Below, piece by piece: positions 50,544 through 58,620 of a DNA stretch of 64,000 bases. The stretch is from Streptomyces narbonensis. Lineage in GTDB: Bacteria > Actinomycetota > Actinomycetes > Streptomycetales > Streptomycetaceae. The position numbers and the translations under genes were made by a program. Under the pieces are notes generated by a model. It was given only the letters and a program-made list of their open reading frames with translations, made no database searches and was not told where the DNA came from. Positions within the stretch are counted from its first letter, which is position 1. Each line of letters begins with the position of its first letter. The DNA lies in NCBI RefSeq assembly GCF_014649015.1, contig NZ_BMSF01000010.1, forward strand, positions 62,001 to 126,000, written 5' to 3'.

Positions 50544-51479
50544 ATGAGCGACACTTCCTCCCCCTTCGGCTTCGAGCTCGTGCGGCGTGGTTACGACCGC
50601 GGTCAGGTGGACGACCGCATTACCAAGCTCGTCGCCGACCGTGACAGTGCTCTCTCCCGGATCACTTCCCTGGAGAAGCGCATCGAGGAACTCCACCTCG
50701 AAACGCAGAACGCACAGGCGCAGGTCACCGACGCCGAGCCGTCTTACGCCGGCCTCGGCGCCCGTGTCGAGAAGATCCTCCGGCTCGCCGAGGAGGAGGC
50801 GAAGGACCTGCGCGAGGAGGCCCGTCGCGCCGCCGAGCAGCACCGCGAGCTGGCCGAGTCGGCCGCCCAGCAGGTGCGCAACGACGCCGAGTCCTTCGCG
50901 GCCGAGCGGAAGTCGAAGGCCGAGGACGAGGGCGTCCGGATCGTCGAGAAGGCGCAGGGCGAGGCCAACTCGCTGCGCGCCGAGGCGCAGAAGGACGCGC
51001 AGTCGAAGCGCGAGGAGGCGGACGCCCTCTTCGAGGAGACCCGCGCCAAGGCCGCCCAGGCCGCCGCGGACTTCGAGACCAACCTGGCGAAGCGCCGCGA
51101 GCAGTCGGAGCGCGACCTGGCCTCGCGTCAGGCGAAGGCCGAGAAGCGTCTCGCCGAGATCGAGCACCGCGCCGAGCAGCTCCGCCTGGAGGCCGAGAAG
51201 CTGCGTACGGACGCGGAGCGCCGGGCCCGTCAGACGGTGGAGACCGCGCAGCGCCAGGCCGAGGACATCGTGGCCGACGCGAACGCGAAGGCCGACCGGA
51301 TCCGCAGCGAGTCGGAGCGCGAGCTCGCGGCGCTGACGAACCGCCGCGACTCGATCAACGCCCAGCTGACCAACGTCCGCGAGATGCTGGCGACCCTGAC
51401 GGGTGCCGCCGTCGCGGCGGCCGGCTCCCCGATCGACGACGAGCGCCCCGCCGGCGTCCCGGCCCAGCAGTCCCGCTGA
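50544..51479 (+). CDS. filP: FilP, filament-forming coiled-coil protein
   Basis: A 311-residue intermediate-filament-like protein. The head (MSDTSSPFGFELVRRGYDRG) is followed by a short helical segment, a break near SYAGLGARVEKILRLAEEEA, and a long hendecad-repeat rod to about 290, then a Pro/Gly-rich tail. FilP makes an elastic network behind the hyphal tip and binds DivIVA and Scy. AGGAA lies before ATG 50544. The 114 bases after scy hold no strong hairpin, so partial cotranscription is possible. The message ends at the intrinsic terminator at 51556. Confidence 0.95.
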   Translation: MSDTSSPFGFELVRRGYDRGQVDDRITKLVADRDSALSRITSLEKRIEELHLETQNAQAQVTDAEPSYAGLGARVEKILRLAEEEAKDLREEARRAAEQHRELAESAAQQVRNDAESFAAERKSKAEDEGVRIVEKAQGEANSLRAEAQKDAQSKREEADALFEETRAKAAQAAADFETNLAKRREQSERDLASRQAKAEKRLAEIEHRAEQLRLEAEKLRTDAERRARQTVETAQRQAEDIVADANAKADRIRSESERELAALTNRRDSINAQLTNVREMLATLTGAAVAAAGSPIDDERPAGVPAQQSR

Positions 51480-51555
51480 CGCCCCGGCAGCCCCACCGAG
51501 GCCTGTCGGTACCGCGGGCGGCACGTCGGCGGTAACGCGTGCACAGAGCATCGGA

Positions 51556-51589
51556 AAAACCCTCCGTCACTCCGGTGGCGGGGGGTTTT
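51556..51589 (+). terminator. Intrinsic terminator of filP with T tract
   Basis: AAAACCCTCCGTCAC (51556-51570) pairs, with two G-T pairs, with 51575-51589 and ends in TTTT. It is the only hairpin in the window with a clear T run. Confidence 0.85.
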
Positions 51590-51611
51590 GCACGCCCTTA
51601 GGTTGGTACGC

Positions 51612-52580
51612 ATGATCGAGCTTGAGGGCCTGACCAAGCGCTACGGGACGAAGATCGCGGTCGACCATCTCTCCTTCCAGGTCCGGCCGGGCGTCGTCAC
51701 CGGCTTCCTCGGGCCGAACGGGGCGGGCAAGTCGACGACGATGCGGATGATGCTCGACCTGGACAACCCGACCAGCGGTACGGTCCGGATCGACGGCAAG
51801 CACTACCGGGAGCTCCAGGAGCCGTTGAAGTACATCGGCGCCCTGCTCGACGCCAAGGCGATGCACGGCGGCCGTTCCGCGTACAACAACCTGCTGTGCC
51901 TCGCGCAGTCGAACCGGATCCCGGCGAGCCGGGTGGGCGAGGTGCTCGACCTCGTGGGTCTGACGCCGGTCGCGCGGAAGAAGTCGAAGGGTTTCTCCCT
52001 CGGCATGGGGCAGCGGCTCGGTATCGCCTCGGCGCTGCTCGGCGATCCCGAGATCCTGATGTTCGACGAACCCGTCAATGGTCTGGACCCCGAGGGAATT
52101 CACTGGATCCGCAATCTGATGAAGGCGCTGGCCGGCGAGGGCCGGACGATCTTCGTCTCCAGTCATCTGATGAGCGAAATGGCGCTGACGGCAGATCATC
52201 TGATCGTCATCGGGCAGGGAAAGCTGCTGGCCGACACGTCGATGGCGGATTTCATCCAGCAGAATTCAAGAAGTTATGTGCGGTTGCGTTCGCCGGAGCA
52301 GGAACGCCTGCGGGACGTTCTCCACGCCAACGGATTCATCGCGATCGAGTCGGGCAACGGGACCCTTGAGGTGGACGGGGCGACGACCGAGAAGCTGGGT
52401 GAGCTGGCGGGGGCGAACCAGATCGTCCTGCACGAGCTGAGCTCCCAGCGCGCCTCGCTCGAAGAGGCGTTCATGCAGATGACGGCCGGTGCGGTGGAGT
52501 ACCACGCGCACGGCACCGACGTACACGGCGCCGCGCCGGCGCCTGGCCCCAGGTGGGGCTCGATCTCCGAGGGAGACTGA
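51612..52580 (+). CDS. ABC-2 exporter ATPase, module 1
   Basis: A 322-residue ATP-binding subunit. Walker A GPNGAGKSTT is near residue 40, signature FSLGMGQRLG near 135 and Walker B LMFDEPVNGLDPEG near 155, followed by the H-loop SSHLMSEM. A C-terminal extension of about 100 residues resembles other DrrA/BcrA-type subunits and may be exporter-specific. ATG 51612 lies 7 bases after TAGGTT, suggesting a leaderless message; the longer start at 51588 is less likely. It is paired with the permease at 52585. Substrate unknown. Confidence 0.92.
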   Translation: MIELEGLTKRYGTKIAVDHLSFQVRPGVVTGFLGPNGAGKSTTMRMMLDLDNPTSGTVRIDGKHYRELQEPLKYIGALLDAKAMHGGRSAYNNLLCLAQSNRIPASRVGEVLDLVGLTPVARKKSKGFSLGMGQRLGIASALLGDPEILMFDEPVNGLDPEGIHWIRNLMKALAGEGRTIFVSSHLMSEMALTADHLIVIGQGKLLADTSMADFIQQNSRSYVRLRSPEQERLRDVLHANGFIAIESGNGTLEVDGATTEKLGELAGANQIVLHELSSQRASLEEAFMQMTAGAVEYHAHGTDVHGAAPAPGPRWGSISEGD

Positions 52581-52584
52581 CACG

Positions 52585-53364
52585 ATGGCAGCGGTATCCG
52601 CGGTCCTCCAGTCCGAGTGGACGAAGATCCGGACGGTGTCGTCGACCGTCTGGACGCTGGCGAGCGCCCTGATCGTCACGGTGGGGGTCGGGGCGGCGCT
52701 GTCCGCCGTGTTCAACTCCACCTTCGACGATCTCAGCACGGCCGAGAAGCTCACCTTCGACCCGACCCTGGTCAGCTTCTTCGGGATGACCCTGGGCCAG
52801 CTGGCGATGGTCGTCTTCGGCGTCCTGGTGGTCGGCACCGAGTACTCCTCCGGCATGATCCGCACCTCGCTGGCCGCCGTGCCGCAGCGCGCGACCTTCC
52901 TCTTCTCGAAGATCGCGGTGGCCGGCGGGCTCGCGCTGCTCGTCGGGGTGGTGACGAGCTTCCTCTCCTTCTTCCTCGGGCAGGCGCTGCTCGGCGAGCA
53001 CCGGGCGTCGATCGGCGACGAGAACGTGCTGCGGGCGGTGTTCGGCGGCGGCCTCTACATGGGGCTGATCGCGATCTTCTCGATGGGCGTGGCGGCGATG
53101 CTGCGGTCCTCGATGCTGTCGCTCGGCATCCTGATGCCGTTCTTCTTCCTGGTCTCGCAGATCCTGGCGGCCGTGCCGAAGGCCAAGGAGGTCGCCAAGT
53201 ACTTCCCCGACCAGGCCGGCTCGAAGATCATGCAGGTCGTCCCGGACGCCCTGAACACGGAGAAGGCCCCGTACGGGCCCTGGGGCGGGCTCGGGATCAT
53301 GCTGCTCTGGGTGGCGGCCGCGCTCATCGGCGGCTACCTGGTGCTGAAGAAGCGCGACGCCTGA
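52585..53364 (+). CDS. ABC-2 permease, module 1
   Basis: A 259-residue membrane subunit with about six helices, starting SEWTKIRTVSSTVWTLASAL, the signature N-terminus of Streptomyces ABC-2 permeases. The conserved EYSSGMIRTSLAAVPQR loop contacts the ATPase. GGGAG precedes ATG 52585, 4 bases past the ATPase stop. It closely parallels the permease at 54716, indicating tandem duplication. Confidence 0.92.
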   Translation: MAAVSAVLQSEWTKIRTVSSTVWTLASALIVTVGVGAALSAVFNSTFDDLSTAEKLTFDPTLVSFFGMTLGQLAMVVFGVLVVGTEYSSGMIRTSLAAVPQRATFLFSKIAVAGGLALLVGVVTSFLSFFLGQALLGEHRASIGDENVLRAVFGGGLYMGLIAIFSMGVAAMLRSSMLSLGILMPFFFLVSQILAAVPKAKEVAKYFPDQAGSKIMQVVPDALNTEKAPYGPWGGLGIMLLWVAAALIGGYLVLKKRDA

Positions 53365-53552
53365 CCCCGCGAAGGTCACGGTCCGACCCGTAGGGGGCGA
53401 CCTGGAAATCTCCCCCACCTTCCCTGCCGCTTCTCTTCCACTTCGCCGGAACCGTCAACGGCTGGATAAGCTCCTCATTCATACGGGGGGCTCCGGCCGT
53501 CGGCCGCCACGCCCCGACATGGATGCGACCGACCTGTCGATGGGGCTGGAGA

Positions 53553-54719
53553 ATGATCGAGGCAGTCGGCCTGACGAAGCGCTACGGCGCCAAGACGGCC
53601 GTGTACAACCTTTCCTTCCAGGTGAGGCCCGGTGTGGTCACCGGCTTCCTGGGGCCCAACGGGTCGGGCAAGTCGACGACGATGCGCATGATCCTCGGGC
53701 TCGACCGGCCCACTTCGGGGCACGTGACGATCGGCGGCCACCCCTTCCGGCAGCTGCCGAACGCGCCCCGGCAGGTCGGCGCACTGCTCGACGCGAAGGC
53801 CGTGCACGGCGGCCGGAGCGCGCGCAGCCACCTCCTTTCGCTCGCCCAGCTGGCCGGCATCCCGGCGCAGCGGGTCGACGAGGTCCTCGGCGTGGTCGGG
53901 CTCCAGGACGTGGCCAAGCGCCGCTCCAAGGGGTTCTCGCTCGGCATGGGCCAGCGGCTCGGCATCGCGGCGGCGCTCCTCGGCGACCCGCAGGTGCTGC
54001 TCTTCGACGAGCCGGTCAACGGCCTGGACCCGGAGGGCATCCTCTGGGTCAGGAACCTGATGAAGAAGCTGGCCGCCGAGGGCCGGACCGTCTTCGTCTC
54101 CAGCCACCTCATGAGCGAGATGGCGCTGACGGCGGACCACCTGATCGTGATCGGCCGGGGGCAGCTGCTCGCGGACATGAGCGTCACGGACTTCATCTCG
54201 GCGAACTCCGCCGACTTCGCCCGGGTGCGGACCCCGCAGACCGAGCCGGCGCAGCGCGAGAAGCTGACGACGACGCTCACGGAGGCCGGCGGCCAGGTGA
54301 TGTCGGAGCCGGACGGCGCGCTGCGCGTGACGGGCCTGCCCCTGCCGAGGATCAGCGACCTCGCGCACGACGCGGGCGTACGGCTCTGGGAGCTCTCCCC
54401 GCACCAGGCCTCGCTCGAGGAGGCGTACATGCGCCTGACCCAGGGCGCGGTGGACTACCGCTCCACCGACGACCGGCTCGCGCACCTCCAGGCGCCGCTC
54501 CAGCCCGGCCAGCCCGGGTACGGGATGCCGCCCCAGCAGCCGACGGCTCCCGAGGTGTCGCAGCAGGGCTGGTACGCCCCGCCGCCGCCCGGACAGAACC
54601 CGTACGCCGGCACTCCGCAGGCGCCCGCGCAGAGCCCGTACGCCGGAGCTCCCCAGCCGCCCGCGCAGAGCCCGTACGCCACCCCGCAGCCGAGCGACAC
54701 CACCAAGGACGCCCGATGA
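53553..54719 (+). CDS. ABC-2 exporter ATPase, module 2, with Pro/Tyr-rich tail
   Basis: A 388-residue ATPase very similar to that of module 1: GPNGSGKSTT, FSLGMGQRLG, LLFDEPVNGLDPEG and SSHLMSEM. The last 75 residues are an extra low-complexity tail (GYGMPPQQPTAPEVSQQGWY, then NPYAGTPQAPAQSPYAGAPQ), likely disordered. ATG 53553 has GGAG only two bases upstream; spacing is short but the homology start is clear. Its stop overlaps the permease ATG. Confidence 0.92.
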   Translation: MIEAVGLTKRYGAKTAVYNLSFQVRPGVVTGFLGPNGSGKSTTMRMILGLDRPTSGHVTIGGHPFRQLPNAPRQVGALLDAKAVHGGRSARSHLLSLAQLAGIPAQRVDEVLGVVGLQDVAKRRSKGFSLGMGQRLGIAAALLGDPQVLLFDEPVNGLDPEGILWVRNLMKKLAAEGRTVFVSSHLMSEMALTADHLIVIGRGQLLADMSVTDFISANSADFARVRTPQTEPAQREKLTTTLTEAGGQVMSEPDGALRVTGLPLPRISDLAHDAGVRLWELSPHQASLEEAYMRLTQGAVDYRSTDDRLAHLQAPLQPGQPGYGMPPQQPTAPEVSQQGWYAPPPPGQNPYAGTPQAPAQSPYAGAPQPPAQSPYATPQPSDTTKDAR

Positions 54720-55552
54720 CCGCCCCCACCCACCACCACGCACCGGCGCCGCACGCCTACGTCTCCCCCATCCCGGTCCGCAGGGCGCACCTCGGTGACG
54801 CGCTCGCCTCCGAGTGGACGAAGATCCGCTCGGTGCGGTCGACGATGTGGACGCTCGGCGTCATGATCCTGCTGATGTTCGGCATCGGCCTGGGTGTGGC
54901 GGCCATCGCCTCGGCGTCCGAGGCGCCGATGGGCGAGGAGTCCGCGCTCGGCTTCGGCTTCTTCGGCATGCTTCCGGCGTCGATCTGCGTGATCACGCTC
55001 GGGGTCCTGACGATCGCGTCCGAGTACGGCACGGGCATGATCCGTACGACCCTGACCGCCTGCCCGAGCCGGGCCCGGGTGCTGACGGCGAAGGCGATCG
55101 TCTTCTTCCTGCTGGTCTTCACGGTGACGACGGTGGTCGGCGCGATCGTGGGCGCCGGACAGGTCGCCCTGGTGGACACGGCGGGCACCCCGACGGGGGC
55201 CGAGTGGCTGCGGGCGACGGTCGGCGCGGGCGCCTATCTGGCCATGCTCGGGCTGCTCTCGATGGCGCTCGGCGCGCTGATCCGGCACTCGGCGGGCGCG
55301 ATCACGGTGATGATCGGTCTGCTGCTGCTGCCGCTGGTGGCGGCCCTCTTCATGTTCTCCGAGGCCCTGAAGTCGGTGCAGGAGTGGCTCTTCACCTACG
55401 CGATCCCCTCGCAGATGATCGCGCTGTACGCGGCGCAGCCGCCGTTCGGTGAGGACGGTCCCGCGGGCTGGGAGCCGCTGCTGATCATGACCGGGGCCGC
55501 GGGCATCGCGCTGGCCGGCGCCTACGCCCTGATGAACAGCCGGGACGTGTAG
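54716..55552 (+). CDS. ABC-2 permease, module 2
   Basis: A 278-residue membrane protein with a His/Pro-rich N-terminal extension (THHHAPAPHAYVSPIP) followed by ASEWTKIRSVRSTMWTLGVM and about six helices; EYGTGMIRTTLTACPSR corresponds to the ATPase-contact loop. ATG 54716 overlaps the ATPase stop (ATGA). It is convergent with the following small gene, with 12 bases between them. Confidence 0.92.
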   Translation: MTAPTHHHAPAPHAYVSPIPVRRAHLGDALASEWTKIRSVRSTMWTLGVMILLMFGIGLGVAAIASASEAPMGEESALGFGFFGMLPASICVITLGVLTIASEYGTGMIRTTLTACPSRARVLTAKAIVFFLLVFTVTTVVGAIVGAGQVALVDTAGTPTGAEWLRATVGAGAYLAMLGLLSMALGALIRHSAGAITVMIGLLLLPLVAALFMFSEALKSVQEWLFTYAIPSQMIALYAAQPPFGEDGPAGWEPLLIMTGAAGIALAGAYALMNSRDV

Positions 55553-55564
55553 GGCCGCGCCTGC

Positions 55565-55894
55565 TCAGTACTTGGGCGCGTTACGGGACCGCTGCACCCT
55601 GCTGGTGCGGCGGTCCTTCGCGTTCCAGCAGGCCTTGTGCCAGTGGCGCCGGTCGTCCACGCCCCCGTACTCGGGCCAGGCGACGACGTGCGGGGCGCCG
55701 GGCGGGATCTCCTGGTCGCAGCCGGGGCAGCGGTAGCGCTTGCCGGGCGAGCTGGCCCCGGCGACGAGGCGGACGAACCACTCCTCGCCCTGCCAGGTCT
55801 CACTGCGCTGCGCGCCGCCGTACCGGTCGCCGGGTTCGCCCTGCTGATGCTCGGGCTTCTCGCCGCCTCGGGAGCGGTTGTGGCGCGGGGACAC
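55565..55894 (-). CDS. Small zinc-ribbon-like protein
   Basis: About 109 residues, starting VSPRHNRSRGGEKPEH. A Cys/His cluster YRCPGCDQEIPPGAPHVV then RRHWHKACWNAKDRR looks like a zinc-binding knuckle. Basic termini suggest nucleic acid or ribosome contact. Relatives are sometimes called ATP/GTP-binding, but no P-loop is present. The GTG at 55894 has GAGG 7 bases upstream; 55900 is an alternative. Function unknown. Confidence 0.75.
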   Translation of the reverse strand: MSPRHNRSRGGEKPEHQQGEPGDRYGGAQRSETWQGEEWFVRLVAGASSPGKRYRCPGCDQEIPPGAPHVVAWPEYGGVDDRRHWHKACWNAKDRRTSRVQRSRNAPKY

Positions 55895-56092
55895 GGGCAC
55901 ACCTCACGGGGTCTGGGAACACGGACCGTTCTCTCCAGCCTACGGGCCGCGACGCGGTGCCCCGGGCCCCGCCCGTGACGGCTTAGCCGAAAATCGCAAG
56001 AACTTCATGAACGGCCGTTGCCTTTGGCACGTGTCAGACGTTGTTGCCAGTGCGAGGGGAGATACGCGTCGGCCGCAAGGAGGCAGAAGGCG

Positions 56093-57127
56093 ATGCGCGT
56101 GGGTACGTTCGTTCTGGCCGCACAGTTCCCGGGCCAGGGACAAGGGGAGGCCCTGCACCGTGCGGTGCGGACCGCCGAGGTCGCCGAGGAGGCGGGGCTC
56201 GACTCCGTCTGGCTCGCCGAGCACCACTTCGTGCCGTACGGGGTCTGCCCCTCGGCCGTGACGCTCGCCGCGCTGCTCCTCGGGCGCACGCGGCGGCTGA
56301 GGGTGGGCACGGCGGTGAGTGTGCTGCCGACGGTCCACCCGGTCGCCCTGGGAGAGCAGGCGGCGCTGCTGCACCTGACATCGGGCGGCAGGTTCACCCT
56401 CGGGGTGGGCCGGGGCGGGCCGTGGGTCGACCTGGAGGTGTTCGGCGCGGGTCTGGCGGCGTACGAGGGGGGCTTCCCCGAATCGCTGGATCTGCTGCTG
56501 CGGTGGCTGCGCGAGTCCCGGGTCGGCGCCGAGGGGGAACGATTCGCTTTCCGCGAGGTGGCGGTGGTGCCCCGGACCGACGAGCTGATCGGCGGTGCCC
56601 CGGGGCCCGAGGTCGTGGTGGCCTGCACCTCGCCGAAGAGCGTGCGGCTCGCCGCGGAGCGCGGGCTTCCGATGCTTCTCGGGATGCACTGCGGCGACGA
56701 GGACAAGGCCGAGATGGTCGCGGCCTGGGCGCGCTGCGCGCGGGAGGCCGGGCGGGACCCGGACGAGATCGCACGGATCGGCGCCGGGCACGTCTCGGCG
56801 GGGGTCGTGCAGATCGCGGACCGGGGGGCGGACGCGGCGGAGTCGCTGGTGAAGGCGATGCCGGGCTGGCTGAAGCAGGGGCTCGACGCGCATGTGACGG
56901 TCGACGGCCGGCATCGGGCGATGCGGGACCCCGTGGCGTACACGGAGCTGCTGTGCGGGCTGCACCCGGTGGGCACGCCCCGCCTGGCGGCGGACCGGCT
57001 CGCGGCGACGGCGGAGCGCACGGGCATCACGCGGTTCGCTCTGCTCGCGGAGGGCTCGGGCGATCTCGCGGCGACCGAGGAGAACGTCCGGCGGCTCGGC
57101 GCCGAGGTCCTCCCGCTGCTGGTCTGA
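56093..57127 (+). CDS. LLM-class (luciferase-like) F420-dependent oxidoreductase
   Basis: A 344-residue TIM-barrel flavin/F420 oxidoreductase. Typical motifs are AEEAGLDSVWLAEHHFVPYG and LTSGGRFTLGVGRGGPW, with the C-terminal segment SAGVVQIADRG. AAGGAGG lies 9 bases before ATG 56093. In Streptomyces such enzymes commonly use F420, but flavin cannot be excluded. It stands alone, ended by the 14-bp hairpin at 57169. Substrate unknown. Confidence 0.88.
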   Translation: MRVGTFVLAAQFPGQGQGEALHRAVRTAEVAEEAGLDSVWLAEHHFVPYGVCPSAVTLAALLLGRTRRLRVGTAVSVLPTVHPVALGEQAALLHLTSGGRFTLGVGRGGPWVDLEVFGAGLAAYEGGFPESLDLLLRWLRESRVGAEGERFAFREVAVVPRTDELIGGAPGPEVVVACTSPKSVRLAAERGLPMLLGMHCGDEDKAEMVAAWARCAREAGRDPDEIARIGAGHVSAGVVQIADRGADAAESLVKAMPGWLKQGLDAHVTVDGRHRAMRDPVAYTELLCGLHPVGTPRLAADRLAATAERTGITRFALLAEGSGDLAATEENVRRLGAEVLPLLV

Positions 57128-57168
57128 GGCCCGGCGGAGAGAGTGAGCCGCCGCTCCGGCATCTCTTC

Positions 57169-57200
57169 GTGGTCGACGCGTGTCGGCACGCGTCGACCAC
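57169..57200. terminator. 14-bp perfect hairpin between convergent genes
   Basis: Positions 57169-57182 pair with 57187-57200 around TCGG, between the luciferase-like and SCO5389-family genes. Confidence 0.85.
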
Positions 57201-57233
57201 GTCTCCCGCGATGCGGAGCGGCAGCACCATGTC

Positions 57234-57626
57234 TCAGCAGTCGCGCATTTCCGGCGACTGGTTGAGCAGCTGCCCCCGTACGGACGTGAAACGGGCGAGC
57301 CGCTCGTCCACCGCCGGGTCGAGCGGGAAGACGGCCACGCGGTGGCAGTTCTGGAAGGCGAGACGCACCCCGAAATGCCGCTGCAGGGCGCCACGAATGG
57401 CATCGCTCGCGAGCGCACGCAGCAGCTGACCGCGTGCCTGCTCGTTCGGCGGCGGCGTCTGGTTGTCGGCGAACTCTCCGCCGTCGACCTTCAGCTGGGC
57501 CACCAGGGAACTGATCATCTCCCATGCGTAGGGCAGGGAGGTCCGGACGCAGTCGACGAAGTCGGCTTCGTCGACCTCGCCTCGCTCGGCCTGTTCCAAC
57601 AGTGCCGGTGAGACGTCGAGCGACAT
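57234..57626 (-). CDS. SCO5389-family protein
   Basis: A 130-residue hydrophilic, largely helical protein conserved in Streptomyces, starting [20 protein letters not shown], with [20 protein letters not shown]. Three cysteines are present, including the last residue. GAGGAG precedes ATG 57626. No membrane or enzyme motif is visible. It is divergent from nucS with 228 bases between starts, an arrangement I recall from S. coelicolor. Function unknown. Confidence 0.87.
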   Translation of the reverse strand: MSLDVSPALLEQAERGEVDEADFVDCVRTSLPYAWEMISSLVAQLKVDGGEFADNQTPPPNEQARGQLLRALASDAIRGALQRHFGVRLAFQNCHRVAVFPLDPAVDERLARFTSVRGQLLNQSPEMRDC

Positions 57627-57854
57627 GGGTTCTCCTCTCGCGACCCCGCGGACGGGGTCTTGCGGGCAGGGACGAAGGCCGGGCCGTGCGCCACGCAGCG
57701 TGCACGGACGACGACCTCCAGCTTCCACGGTAAGCGCGCAGACCTGGTCGCACCAGAAGATTGGGAACACAACAGGCTGATAACCGACGGGTGTTCGGCT
57801 AAGGATGATGCCCGAATCGCGCGGAAGAGCGCCCGTCTTGTAGCGTTGCGGACC

Positions 57855-58535
57855 ATGCGTCTCGTCATTGCCCGTTGCTCCGTGGACTACGCGGGTCGGC
57901 TCACGGCCCACCTGCCCTCCGCGCCCCGTCTGATCCTGATCAAGGCCGATGGGAGCGTCTCGATCCACGCGGACGACCGGGCGTACAAACCGCTCAACTG
58001 GATGTCGCCGCCGTGCACCCTGAAGGAAGGCACCGACGGAACGGACGGTGAGGCGGGCATCTGGACCGTGATCAACAAAGCGGGCGAGAAACTGATCATC
58101 ACGATGGAGGAGATCCTCCACGATTCCTCGCACGAACTCGGCGTGGACCCCGGTCTGATCAAGGACGGCGTGGAGGCCCACCTCCAGGAGCTGCTCGCCG
58201 ACCGCATCGAGACGCTCGGCGAGGGGTACACCCTGATCCGCCGCGAGTACCCGACGGCGATCGGCCCCGTGGACATCCTGTGCCGCGACGCGGACGGCGC
58301 GACGGTCGCGGTGGAGATCAAGCGGCGCGGTGAGATCGACGGCGTCGAGCAGCTGACCCGCTACCTGGAGCTGCTCAACCGCGATCCGCACCTGGCCCCG
58401 GTGAAGGGCGTCTTCGCGGCGCAGGAGATCAAGCCCCAGGCGAAGGTGCTCGCGACGGACCGCGGGATCGGCTGTGTGGTGCTCGACTACGACGCGCTGC
58501 GCGGCATCGAGGACGACAAGCTCCGCCTCTTCTGA
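57855..58535 (+). CDS. nucS: Endonuclease NucS (EndoMS mismatch endonuclease)
   Basis: A 226-residue enzyme that cleaves both strands at mismatches and supplies mismatch correction in actinobacteria, which lack MutS/MutL. The catalytic Asp140 (GPVDILC), Glu154 and Lys156 (VAVEIKRR) are present; the N-terminal DNA-binding domain and linker are complete. ATG 57855 lies 8 bases after TAGCGT, so the message may be leaderless; earlier in-frame codons have poor similarity. In other actinobacteria it acts with the beta clamp. Confidence 0.95.
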   Translation: MRLVIARCSVDYAGRLTAHLPSAPRLILIKADGSVSIHADDRAYKPLNWMSPPCTLKEGTDGTDGEAGIWTVINKAGEKLIITMEEILHDSSHELGVDPGLIKDGVEAHLQELLADRIETLGEGYTLIRREYPTAIGPVDILCRDADGATVAVEIKRRGEIDGVEQLTRYLELLNRDPHLAPVKGVFAAQEIKPQAKVLATDRGIGCVVLDYDALRGIEDDKLRLF

Positions 58536-58560
58536 CGGAGAACGACGAAGCGGTACGAGT

Positions 58561-58607
58561 ACGGGGACGGCCCCGGGTGCGGTGAGCGCGCCCGGGGCCG
58601 TCCCCGT
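58561..58607. terminator. 17-bp perfect hairpin between nucS and the NTPase gene
   Basis: Positions 58561-58577 pair with 58591-58607 around a 13-base loop, between convergent genes. Confidence 0.8.
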
Positions 58608-58620
58608 CTGCGTACACGGG

